Below are positions 1 to 5,320 of a stretch of 6,697 nucleotides of DNA, in pieces. Source of the DNA: an uncultured Alphaproteobacteria bacterium (lineage in GTDB: Bacteria; Pseudomonadota; Alphaproteobacteria; Rhizobiales; Ancalomicrobiaceae). A model generated the notes under the pieces. It did not search any database, was not told where the DNA came from, and saw only the letters and a program-made list of their open reading frames with translations. Location of the stretch: contig CALFRR010000107.1 in the NCBI GenBank assembly GCA_937919435.1, forward strand, positions 1 through 6,697. The letters run 5' to 3'. Within the stretch, counting starts at the first letter, position 1, and each line of letters opens with the position of its first letter. The position numbers and the translations under genes are program-made.

Positions 1-1116
1 GTCGGTCGGCGGGTCTTCGGTCTTCTCCAAGAACGCGGTCACCACGCCGTCGGCACTCACCGCGGCACTGGTGAACTTGCCGCTGGCATAACCGTTCTGC
101 GTGAGGTTGCTCTGCGAGACCGTGGTGCCGTTGTTGTACTGGGTGAGATTGGTGTCGTAGTTGAAGCGGACCGAACCGAGCGCGACGCCGTCGACACTGA
201 GCCCGGCGATGGTGATGCTGTTCGGCGCCGGCGTGGTGGTGACCGCCGGCGTGACCGTCTCGTTGGTGACGCTCTTCAGCGTGCCGGTGCCGTTGAATTC
301 GAACAGCGTGCCGGTGGACACCCACTTGTCGGCGGTCCCGGTCGCGGTCGAGCTGGTCTGATAGTAGGCACGCCACTGATTGTCGGCGACCTTGGCCCAG
401 CGCAGCTGGAAGTTCACCTCGTTGCCCTGCTCGTCGTAGCTGGTGACCGACCCACCCTCGAACGACTGCTTCAGGAAGATGTCGTTGTCGTCGGCCGCGA
501 TCGACGCCGGGTAGTTGGCGCTGTGCCCGGTACCCGCCGTGTCGTAGTCGCTGGCGACGATCGTGGCGACCGACGGATCCGACGGCAGGTTGCCGATGTA
601 GCCGATCGACGAGGTCTGCTTGGCCGGGATCAGACCGGTCGAGACCACGATCGACGAGGCGGCCGAGCCGATCATGTTGCCGGTGTTCGGATCGACCGGG
701 ATGCCGGTCAGGTAGTAGCCGGCCGAGTTGACCAGATACCCTTCCGCACTCATCGTGAAGTCGCCCTGACGGGTGTAGACGAAGGCGGTGTCGAGCACCG
801 ACTTGCCGTCGGATTCGCCGATCTTCGCCCGAACCTGGAAGTAGCCGTCGCCGCTGATCGCCATGTTGGTCGACACCGAGGTCGACGACACCGGCCCCTG
901 CGCGGTGGTGGTGGTGACCGAACGGGCGAGCGTCGAGCCGGAGGTCTGGGTCGAGGCACTGACGCCGGTCGAGGTCAGGAGATCCTGGAAGGCGGTGTCG
1001 ACCGCCTTGTAGCCACTGGTGCCCGAGTTGGCGATGTTGCCCGAAATGTTCTGCAACGCATAGGACTGAGCCTGCAGACCACCGACCGCATTGGTCAACG
1101 CTTCGAAGACACCCAT
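1..1116 (-). CDS. flgE: Flagellar hook protein FlgE (5' part, truncated by the window edge)
   Basis: This gene encodes the structural subunit of the flagellar hook, the curved joint assembled outside the cell between rod and filament. 372 codons are visible, open to base 1. The first residues, MGVFEALTNAVGG, followed by LQNISGNIANSGTSGYK (about residues 21-37), match the conserved N-terminal helix of flagellar rod/hook proteins, where the N-I-A-N core is diagnostic. A Ser/Thr-rich stretch follows, then the ISGDGYFQV motif (88-96) and QGDFTMSAEGYLVN (117-130), both typical of the FlgE/F/G family. The visible part ends in SADGVVTAFLE, a motif near the C-terminal third, so I estimate that 50-80 residues, including the C-terminal helix, lie outside the window. 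The ATG at 1116 has a GGGAG Shine-Dalgarno (complement of 1123-1127) six bases upstream. The gene is divergent from the MoxR ATPase and has a sigma-54 promoter upstream. Identification is firm. Confidence 0.93.
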   Translation of the reverse strand, partial: MGVFEALTNAVGGLQAQSYALQNISGNIANSGTSGYKAVDTAFQDLLTSTGVSASTQTSGSTLARSVTTTTAQGPVSSTSVSTNMAISGDGYFQVRAKIGESDGKSVLDTAFVYTRQGDFTMSAEGYLVNSAGYYLTGIPVDPNTGNMIGSAASSIVVSTGLIPAKQTSSIGYIGNLPSDPSVATIVASDYDTAGTGHSANYPASIAADDNDIFLKQSFEGGSVTSYDEQGNEVNFQLRWAKVADNQWRAYYQTSSTATGTADKWVSTGTLFEFNGTGTLKSVTNETVTPAVTTTPAPNSITIAGLSVDGVALGSVRFNYDTNLTQYNNGTTVSQSNLTQNGYASGKFTSAAVSADGVVTAFLEKTEDPPTD

Positions 1117-1143
1117 GGAAAACTCCCGACGATGGATACGCAA

Positions 1144-1158
1144 CGGGACGGCATCCCG
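1144..1158 (-). other. Small inverted repeat in the flgE leader
   Basis: A perfect 5-bp inverted repeat (CGGGA / TCCCG) encloses a 5-base loop. It lies just downstream of the start site expected from the sigma-54 promoter, so it would sit at the 5' end of the flgE mRNA. It could be an mRNA-stabilising hairpin or a protein site, but a 5-bp GC-rich stem is also common by chance here. Confidence 0.25.
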
Positions 1159-1171
1159 CGCGAACTCCGTC

Positions 1172-1186
1172 GCAAGCCCCATGCCA
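1172..1186 (-). promoter_or_regulatory. Sigma-54 (-24/-12) promoter of flgE
   Basis: Read on the minus strand, the sequence is TGGCATGGGGCTTGC. The invariant GG (1185-1184) and GC (1173-1172) are exactly 10 bases apart, as RpoN requires, and only one base departs from TGGCACG-N4-TTGC. The predicted transcript start is near 1160, giving a leader of about 44 bases before the flgE ATG at 1116. In Caulobacter and in some Hyphomicrobiales with related flagella, hook genes are RpoN/FlbD-dependent, so site, orientation and gene agree. I did not identify an activator (FlbD/ftr) site. The call rests on an eye-read motif plus its position. Confidence 0.72.
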
Positions 1187-1387
1187 GGAGTCATGACGTT
1201 GTATTGATTGGGTTTCTTTGCGGCGTGACGGGTGCCGGGCGGATTCGACCGGGCAGATTCGCCGACCTCGCGGAAGTTTCTGCCGAGTTGCCGGAAGGCG
1301 TGCCGCTTCCCATTCCGCGCCCCCGCGGCGATACTCCGGCCTCCCGTCCGCGCCTCCCCCGTGCGGCCACCCACGGATCGAGGTCCG

Positions 1388-2233
1388 ATGCGTTTCGAAG
1401 GCACTTCCGACTACGTCGCCACCGACGATCTGCGCATCGCGGTCAATGCCGCGATCACCCTGGAGCGGCCGTTGCTGGTCAAGGGCGAGCCGGGCACCGG
1501 CAAGACGGTGCTCGCCCGCGAGATCGCCGGCGCCCTCGACGCCCCACTGATCGAGTGGCACGTCAAGTCGACCACCCGGGCCCAGCAGGGGCTCTACGAA
1601 TACGACGCGGTCTCCCGTCTGCGCGACGGCCAGATCGGCGACGAGCGGGTCCGCGACATCCGCAACTACCTGAAACGCGGCAAGCTGTGGGAGGCCTTCG
1701 TCGCCGAACGCCGCCCGGTGCTGCTGATCGACGAGATCGACAAGGCCGACATCGAGTTCCCGAACGATCTGCTGCTCGAACTCGACCGGATGGAGTTCCA
1801 CGTCTACGAGACCGGCGAGACCGTCCGCGCGGTGCGCCGGCCGATCGTGCTGATCACCTCGAACAACGAGAAGGAACTGCCGGACGCCTTCCTGCGCCGG
1901 TGCTTCTTCCACTACATCCGTTTCCCCGACGCCGAGACCATGGCGAAGATCGTCGAGGTCCATTTCCCCGGCCTGAAGCGGCGGCTGCTCGAGGAGGCGC
2001 TGCGGATCTTCTTTTCGCTGCGCGACCTGCCGGGCCTGAAGAAGAAGCCGACCACCTCGGAGTTCCTCGACTGGATCCGCCTGTTGCTGGTGGAGGACGT
2101 CGATCCCGCCGTGCTCGCCGAACAGGACCCGCGCAAGGCGATCCCGCCGCTCGCCGGCGCCCTTCTGAAGAGCGAGCAGGACGTCCATCTGTTCGAACGG
2201 ATCGCCGCCCAGTCGCGTCGCGAAGGCCGCTGA
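1388..2233 (+). CDS. MoxR-family AAA+ ATPase (CoxD-like)
   Basis: This 281-residue protein is a single AAA+ module of the MoxR group, cytoplasmic ATPases that act as chaperones for maturing or inserting metals into partner enzymes, usually with a von Willebrand factor A (VWA) protein. Walker A is GEPGTGKT (33-40) and Walker B is VLLIDEID (111-118). A sensor-1 Asn lies in ITSNN (156-160) and Arg-finger candidates in FLRRCFF (168-174). The insert YEYDAVSRLRDGQIGDER (70-87) is typical of the subgroup that is often followed by a CoxE-type VWA gene. The frame stays open upstream to an ATG at 1232, but that extension is Arg/Pro-rich and unlike the family. The ATG at 1388 starts the conserved FEGTSDYVATDDL segment and has GAGG four bases upstream. 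No VWA partner follows; the next gene is convergent, 7 bp away. Family assignment is firm; the substrate is unknown. Confidence 0.88.
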   Translation: MRFEGTSDYVATDDLRIAVNAAITLERPLLVKGEPGTGKTVLAREIAGALDAPLIEWHVKSTTRAQQGLYEYDAVSRLRDGQIGDERVRDIRNYLKRGKLWEAFVAERRPVLLIDEIDKADIEFPNDLLLELDRMEFHVYETGETVRAVRRPIVLITSNNEKELPDAFLRRCFFHYIRFPDAETMAKIVEVHFPGLKRRLLEEALRIFFSLRDLPGLKKKPTTSEFLDWIRLLLVEDVDPAVLAEQDPRKAIPPLAGALLKSEQDVHLFERIAAQSRREGR

Positions 2234-2250
2234 GGCCGGGTCAGCCGGCC
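2234..2250. terminator. Hairpin between convergent genes, possible bidirectional terminator
   Basis: A perfect 6-bp stem GGCCGG / CCGGCC with a 5-base loop begins one base after the ATPase stop codon and overlaps the last codons of the convergent lipoprotein gene. No T-run follows on either strand, so intrinsic termination is uncertain. Position is the main argument. Confidence 0.35.
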
Positions 2251-2843
2251 GGGCAGACCCCGGTCTTCTGCCGGAACTCGGTATCGCCGAGCACCGAGAT
2301 CAGATCGACGTCTTCGAGCAGGGTGACGTAGTCGCCGGTCTCCGCCGTCTTCAACCAGGTCGACACCGGAAACCGTTTCGGCGCCTCCGCACCGGGCTTC
2401 AGGCAGCCGGCGACCTCGACCTGCAGCGTGCCCGCGAAGGCGCCCGGCTCGGCGGCGGCGCGCGCCAGCATCCCGGCCCGCGTCTCGATCAGCCGCGCCC
2501 GATCGGCCGCCGGGATGCGGAAGGCGCGGATCACCTGGCCCGGCTTCGCCCGCACCGCCGCCAGCCCGGTCTCCGAGACCAACGGCACCTCTTCCAGCAC
2601 GACCTCCAACCGTTGCGCGTCCCGCCCGTCGCGCCGTGCCTGGGCCAGCACCAGCCGGGCCCCGCCGGTCGGCGGGAACGCGTCGCTCGGCAGCGCCACC
2701 GCCGCCCGGATCGTCGCCGGATCCGCCTTCATCGGATCGAACCCCGCGAGCTTCAGCGCCGACATCGCCGGGACCTGCGCACATCCGGCGAGCACCGCCG
2801 CCAGAAGCGCCGCCGACACGCCCCATCGCTTCCCCGAGACCAT
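2241..2843 (-). CDS. Small secreted lipoprotein of unknown function
   Basis: The protein has 200 residues from the ATG at 2843. It opens with a short basic stretch (VSGKRWG), a hydrophobic core (SAALLAAVLAG) and a lipobox LAGC with the acceptor Cys at 21, so signal peptidase II cleavage and lipid anchoring are expected. Alanine at +2 (CAQ) does not suggest the Asp inner-membrane retention signal, so outer-membrane anchoring is more likely. The mature part is mixed alpha/beta in appearance. Two cysteines, C147 (VAGCLKPG) and C197 (GVCPAG, near the end), could form a disulfide. A GTG lies directly before the ATG (2846), but a GAGGTGG ribosome binding site (complement of 2848-2854) suits the ATG better. 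I do not recognise the family. The gene is convergent with the ATPase and divergent from the DUF2975 operon, sharing the AT-rich region with it. Confidence 0.8.
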   Translation of the reverse strand: MVSGKRWGVSAALLAAVLAGCAQVPAMSALKLAGFDPMKADPATIRAAVALPSDAFPPTGGARLVLAQARRDGRDAQRLEVVLEEVPLVSETGLAAVRAKPGQVIRAFRIPAADRARLIETRAGMLARAAAEPGAFAGTLQVEVAGCLKPGAEAPKRFPVSTWLKTAETGDYVTLLEDVDLISVLGDTEFRQKTGVCPAG

Positions 2844-2854
2844 CACGCCACCTC

Positions 2855-2894
2855 ATATTTGGTATTGATTTTTTATCGTATTACAGTAATTTTT
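2855..2894. promoter_or_regulatory. AT-rich divergent promoter region
   Basis: 33 of these 40 bases are A or T, in a window otherwise about two-thirds G+C. The region lies between the starts of the lipoprotein gene (minus) and the DUF2975 gene (plus), which are only 80 bp apart, so both promoters must be here or overlap a neighbour. Candidate elements are weak: TTGATT (2865-2870) as a plus-strand -35, and TTGACG (complement of 2900-2905) as a minus-strand -35 with TACGAT (complement of 2875-2880) as a -10 at a long 19-base spacing. The exact start sites cannot be decided by eye. Confidence 0.55.
2880..2890. promoter_or_regulatory. Palindromic operator candidate ATTACAGTAAT
   Basis: This is a perfect inverted repeat, ATTAC-A-GTAAT, with a one-base centre, in the middle of the AT-rich divergent region. 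A dimeric regulator bound here would touch both promoters. The nearest candidate is the HTH protein encoded at 3512-3736, in the operon this region drives; autoregulation is inference from context only. Confidence 0.4.
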
Positions 2895-2923
2895 GGCTGC
2901 GTCAATCGAATGAGGAGGCTCCC

Positions 2924-3502
2924 ATGCCCGCCGTCGTCCCGCTCTCCGCACCGCCGCTCGACCCGACCGGCGACGGCCTGCGGCGCCGGATCACCCTGCT
3001 CTGCCGGTTGCTGCGCGGCGCCGCCGTGCTCTACGCTCTGTGGGGACTGATCGGCCTCCTGGTGCTGTGGCACGACCCGACCGCGGTCGACACCGCCTGG
3101 AATCACCGGCTCGGGGTCGACGTCGGGCCGGTTCCGTGGCAACAGCGGCTCGGCGGGTTGATCGTCTGTCTCGTCACCTGGACCTTCGTCGCCGGCGCCT
3201 GCCTGAACCTGTGGTGGCTGACCACCGAGTTCCTGGCCGGCCGGATCTTCACCCTCGACGCGGCCGCCCTGTTGCGGCGCACCGCACTGCACGGGCTCGC
3301 CGCGGGCCTTTCCGACATCCTCTTCCGACCGGTGATCTTCGTCCTGATGACCCTCCACATGCCTCCCGGACAGCGCCAGATCGGCGTGTTCCTGATGCCC
3401 GCCGACCTTCTCGACGTGATGTTGCTCTGCGGCTTCCTGGCGCTCGCCGAGGTGTTCCGGGCGGCGGCCGAGATCGCCGACGACCACGCCAGCTTCGTCT
3501 GA
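2924..3502 (+). CDS. DUF2975 family integral membrane protein
   Basis: This 192-residue inner-membrane protein has four hydrophobic segments, at about 26-48, 76-99, 118-144 and 160-182. The pattern, with a loop carrying the TTEFLAGRIFTLDAAALLRR stretch (100-119) and a short C-terminal end LAEVFRAAAEIADDHASFV, is that of DUF2975 proteins such as Bacillus subtilis YoaS. That family is usually encoded beside a small YozG-type HTH gene, as here. The biochemical role of the family is not established; an inhibitory or sensing partner of the regulator is one inference. The start is the ATG at 2924, with AGGAGG five bases upstream (2913-2918). The frame is open further upstream, but that part runs antisense through the lipoprotein gene and is Pro/Arg/Ser-rich. 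The stop codon overlaps the ribosome binding site of the next gene. Confidence 0.82.
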   Translation: MPAVVPLSAPPLDPTGDGLRRRITLLCRLLRGAAVLYALWGLIGLLVLWHDPTAVDTAWNHRLGVDVGPVPWQQRLGGLIVCLVTWTFVAGACLNLWWLTTEFLAGRIFTLDAAALLRRTALHGLAAGLSDILFRPVIFVLMTLHMPPGQRQIGVFLMPADLLDVMLLCGFLALAEVFRAAAEIADDHASFV

Positions 3503-3508
3503 GGAGGT
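3500..3508 (+). promoter_or_regulatory. Stop codon overlapping a strong ribosome binding site (translational coupling)
   Basis: The sequence TGAGGAGGT contains the DUF2975 stop codon and a full AGGAGG Shine-Dalgarno for the HTH gene, whose ATG begins at 3512. Ribosomes finishing the membrane protein are delivered to the regulator start, so the two products are probably made in a fixed ratio. Confidence 0.7.
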
Positions 3509-3511
3509 CAG

Positions 3512-3736
3512 ATGCCGATCGTCGTCCGCCTCGACGTCGTCCTTGCGCTGCGCAAGGTCCGCTCCCGCGACCTCGCCCAGCGCATCGGCATCACCGAGCA
3601 GAACCTGTCGCTGCTGAAGTCGGGCAAGGTGAAGGGGATCCGCTTCGACACGCTCGAGGCGATCTGCCGCGAACTCGACTGCGGCCCCGGCGATCTGCTC
3701 GAATACGCCCCCGCGCCGCCCGCGGAAGACCCCTGA
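3512..3736 (+). CDS. Small Cro/CI-type HTH regulator (YozG-like)
   Basis: This 74-residue protein consists almost wholly of one helix-turn-helix domain. Helix 2 is SRDLAQRIG (18-26), the turn and recognition helix ITEQNLSLLKSGKV (27-40), and the conserved tail helix FDTLEAICRELDCGPGDLLEY (45-65). The phrase LDCGPGDLLEY near the C-terminus is characteristic of the HTH_26/YozG group. The last nine residues are Pro/Ala/acid-rich and probably disordered. It has no extra ligand or dimer domain. It is the second gene of a coupled operon with the DUF2975 membrane protein, a pairing seen in both Firmicutes and Proteobacteria. It probably binds DNA as a dimer, and the palindrome at 2880-2890 upstream of its own operon is a candidate site. 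Family call is firm; target genes are unknown. Confidence 0.88.
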   Translation: MPIVVRLDVVLALRKVRSRDLAQRIGITEQNLSLLKSGKVKGIRFDTLEAICRELDCGPGDLLEYAPAPPAEDP

Positions 3737-3754
3737 GCCGGACCGCCACGCGTC

Positions 3755-3772
3755 GCCGGGGTGCGGCCCGGC
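3755..3772 (+). terminator. Hairpin after the HTH gene, possible terminator
   Basis: A perfect 6-bp stem GCCGGG / CCCGGC with a 6-base loop lies 18 bases after the stop codon of the HTH gene. It lacks a T-run and sits in GC-rich sequence where such stems arise by chance. Its position at an operon end and before a separate promoter region gives modest support. Confidence 0.3.
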
Positions 3773-3853
3773 CGCGCGGCAAGACCGCGCAGGTCGTCGG
3801 GAAACGTCGGCGTCGACGGGATATCGGTCGAACTTTCTCGCCGGTCGTCACGA

Positions 3854-3871
3854 GTGTCATACGGCTGTCAT
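3854..3871 (+). promoter_or_regulatory. PHO box (PhoB site) upstream of the SixA-like gene
   Basis: Two direct heptamers, GTGTCAT and CTGTCAT, are separated by four bases, giving the 11-bp repeat that PhoB recognises. Against the enterobacterial consensus CTGTCATAWAWCTGTCAY, 14 of 18 positions agree: the second heptamer is perfect and the first has one mismatch. The spacer is GC-richer than usual. The box ends 62 bp before the phosphatase ATG. A -10 at the usual distance is not obvious; TAATGT (3874-3879) is too close and TGATAT (3891-3896) somewhat far, which lowers confidence. Confidence 0.5.
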
Positions 3872-3933
3872 GGTAATGTGTCCGCACCCGTGATATCGCC
3901 GACCCGTCCGATCATCACTCGACGAAAGACCCG

Positions 3934-4482
3934 ATGCCGCGTCTTCTGTTGTTGCGTCACGCGAAATCCTCTTGGAAGCATCGCGATCTCGACGATTTCG
4001 ATCGTCCGCTCGCGCGTCGTGGACGCAACGATGCCGCTCTGGTCGCCACCCGGATCGCCGCGGTCGGCCTGAAACCCCAGAAGATCCTCTGCTCTTCTGC
4101 GCGCCGTTGCCGCGAGACGCTCGCTGCACTGCTGCCTTCGCTCGAAGGCGACGTCGACCTGCGTCTGCTGCGCGATCTCTACCTCGCCGACGAGGACCAC
4201 ACCATCGACCAGATCCGCGCCCACGGCGGCGGAGCGGCGACGCTGATGGTGATCGGCCACAATCCCGGGCTCGAGGAGACCGCGCTCGCCCTCGCCGGCA
4301 CCGGCCGGCCGGAGCTGATCGAGGCGCTCGCCGATCGCTACCCGACCGGAACCCTCGCGGTGATCGACTTCCCGGCGATCAAGTGGGTCGACATCGAGCC
4401 GAAGACCGGCCGCCTCGTCGCCTTCCTGCGCCCGAACGCTCTCGACGAGGTCGAGGAGCCGGAGGACGAAGAGGCCGAGTGA
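3934..4482 (+). CDS. SixA-like histidine phosphatase family protein
   Basis: This 182-residue cytoplasmic protein belongs to the histidine phosphatase (phosphoglycerate-mutase-like) superfamily, SixA branch. It has the catalytic LLRHAKS motif (6-12), with the phospho-accepting His at 9. The phosphate-binding SSARRCRET segment (54-62) and the second catalytic His at 109 in VIGHNPGLEE follow. The motif K-S-S-W just after the RHA signature and the DFDRPLARRGRNDA stretch (21-34) are typical of SixA. E. coli SixA removes phosphate from a phosphohistidine (ArcB or the nitrogen PTS protein NPr); the substrate here is unknown. The protein is a little longer than E. coli SixA (about 160 residues) and ends in an acidic tail, EVEEPEDEEAE. 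The ATG at 3934 gives the expected N-terminus directly before the first beta strand; only a weak purine-rich GAAAGA precedes it. A PHO box lies upstream. Confidence 0.87.
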   Translation: MPRLLLLRHAKSSWKHRDLDDFDRPLARRGRNDAALVATRIAAVGLKPQKILCSSARRCRETLAALLPSLEGDVDLRLLRDLYLADEDHTIDQIRAHGGGAATLMVIGHNPGLEETALALAGTGRPELIEALADRYPTGTLAVIDFPAIKWVDIEPKTGRLVAFLRPNALDEVEEPEDEEAE

Positions 4483-4495
4483 CCGGTCGCCGGTC
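4481..4495 (+). terminator. Hairpin overlapping the phosphatase stop codon
   Basis: A perfect 6-bp stem GACCGG / CCGGTC with a 3-base TCG loop starts inside the TGA stop codon of the SixA-like gene. It is compact and well placed for 3'-end protection or termination, but no T-run follows. Confidence 0.35.
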
Positions 4496-4996
4496 CCGAC
4501 GCGCGCTTCCCGTGACGAATCCGCGACGCCGAGATCGGCAACACGACCCGGATCTTCACTGCCGGAGATCTGCGACCGCCCCGACGCGCGGGCCAAAACG
4601 TCGCAGGCCGAATTTCCCGACCGGATCGTTCTTCTCGGCGCCGAGTCGCCGGAAATCACCGTTGCCGGCGAAGAAGTCGACCCCAGACGAAGCCCTCTGC
4701 CTCTCCCGGAGTCAGGCCACCGCGATCCCGCGCATCCGCGAAGATGCGGGCGCGTCACGCTCCGAAACGTTACCGGCGGAGTCTTCGAAGAGACGTCGAC
4801 GGACCGTCGTCGCTACCGGGACGACCGCATCCACCATCGTATTCACCACCGACCACCGATGACCGCCCGAGTTGTTACGCGGCGGCAACGGTCGTTTTGC
4901 CGGTTTGCGGTACTTTACGACGTCACCTAGGTTCGAAACTCGACTGAACGAAGCCGATTCGCGACGATCGCGAGCGGTGTCGAACCGGAGCGGAAC
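4483..4996. other. 514-bp stretch without a supportable gene
   Basis: Several frames stay open, including a plus-strand one from about 4555 to a TAG at 4928-4930. Their products are rich in Arg, Pro, Ser and Thr, match no family I know, and have no convincing ribosome binding site. The right part (about 4840-4990) is less GC-rich than the genes, as in a promoter region. Visible structure includes an inverted repeat CGGCAA / TTGCCG (4883-4888 and 4897-4902, 8-base loop) and an imperfect one around 4726-4751 (CCC..GCATC / GATGCGGG). TTGCGG (4905-4910) with TAGGTT (4928-4933), 17 bases apart, is a weak promoter candidate for the membrane protein at 4997. A small RNA cannot be excluded. Confidence 0.5.
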
Positions 4997-5299
4997 ATGC
5001 CAGCGGTCGGCGAAATCCTCGTCGCGATCTCGGTCTTCGTCCTCGGCGGACTGGCGAGCGGCCTGCGCGCCAATCTGATGATGCTGCTGGTCGTGACCTT
5101 CGCCTCGCTCGTCATCCACCTCGCCACCGGAATCTGGCTGCGCTGGGCGGCCCTGCCACTGGTCGGCATCGGCGTCGGCGGGCTCGTTCTCCAACAGGCG
5201 ACGTGGTTCGTCGCCGCCGCCTTCGCCCGTCCCGCGGTCCCCGTCCGCGCCACCCGGCCGGTCGGCGACGCCCGTCGCGAGACCGGCGGCCGGCCCTGA
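4997..5299 (+). CDS. Small three-helix membrane protein of unknown function
   Basis: The protein has 100 residues with three hydrophobic segments at about 5-22, 27-46 and 51-76, linked by very short loops (SGLRAN, and WLRW within a hydrophobic stretch). A basic, Pro-rich tail follows (about 78-100, including ARPAVPVRATRPVGDARR), probably cytoplasmic by the positive-inside rule. There is no signal-peptidase motif. The ATG at 4997 has GGAG (4987-4990) six bases upstream, and hydrophobic coding begins at once, which supports this start. I do not recognise the family. It lies after a long gap and 76 bp before ycjX, which has its own promoter candidate, so it may be a single-gene transcript. Confidence 0.68.
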   Translation: MPAVGEILVAISVFVLGGLASGLRANLMMLLVVTFASLVIHLATGIWLRWAALPLVGIGVGGLVLQQATWFVAAAFARPAVPVRATRPVGDARRETGGRP

Positions 5300-5320
5300 T
5301 CCCACGCCCCCCGCGGCTCT

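Noticed and set aside
1201..1209. GTATTGATT, repeated at 2862-2870
   Set aside because: A shared 9-mer upstream of two plus-strand genes looked like a common promoter element, but 9-base repeats are expected by chance in this length and no matching partner hexamer is present.
1232..1387. N-terminal extension of the MoxR ATPase from the ATG at 1232
   Set aside because: The extra 52 residues are Arg/Pro-rich and not family-like. The ATG at 1388 has a ribosome binding site and begins the conserved segment.
523..2331. A 602-residue plus-strand open frame
   Set aside because: It runs antisense to flgE and out of frame through the MoxR ATPase. The translation is dominated by Arg, Gly, Pro and Asp with no domain, as expected from GC-rich shadow coding.
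1912..2856. A 314-residue minus-strand open frame
   Set aside because: It overlaps the lipoprotein gene on the same strand in another frame and is antisense to the ATPase. Its composition is Gly/Arg/Ala-rich without motifs.
3868..4758. A 296-residue minus-strand open frame and a 296-residue plus-strand frame at 3972-4862
   Set aside because: Both overlap the SixA-like gene, whose catalytic motifs are unambiguous, and neither shows a recognisable domain or ribosome binding site.
4931..4945. GGTTCGAAACTC resembling a tRNA T-arm
   Set aside because: The flanking bases do not form the T-stem, and no acceptor stem, anticodon arm or D-arm can be drawn around it.
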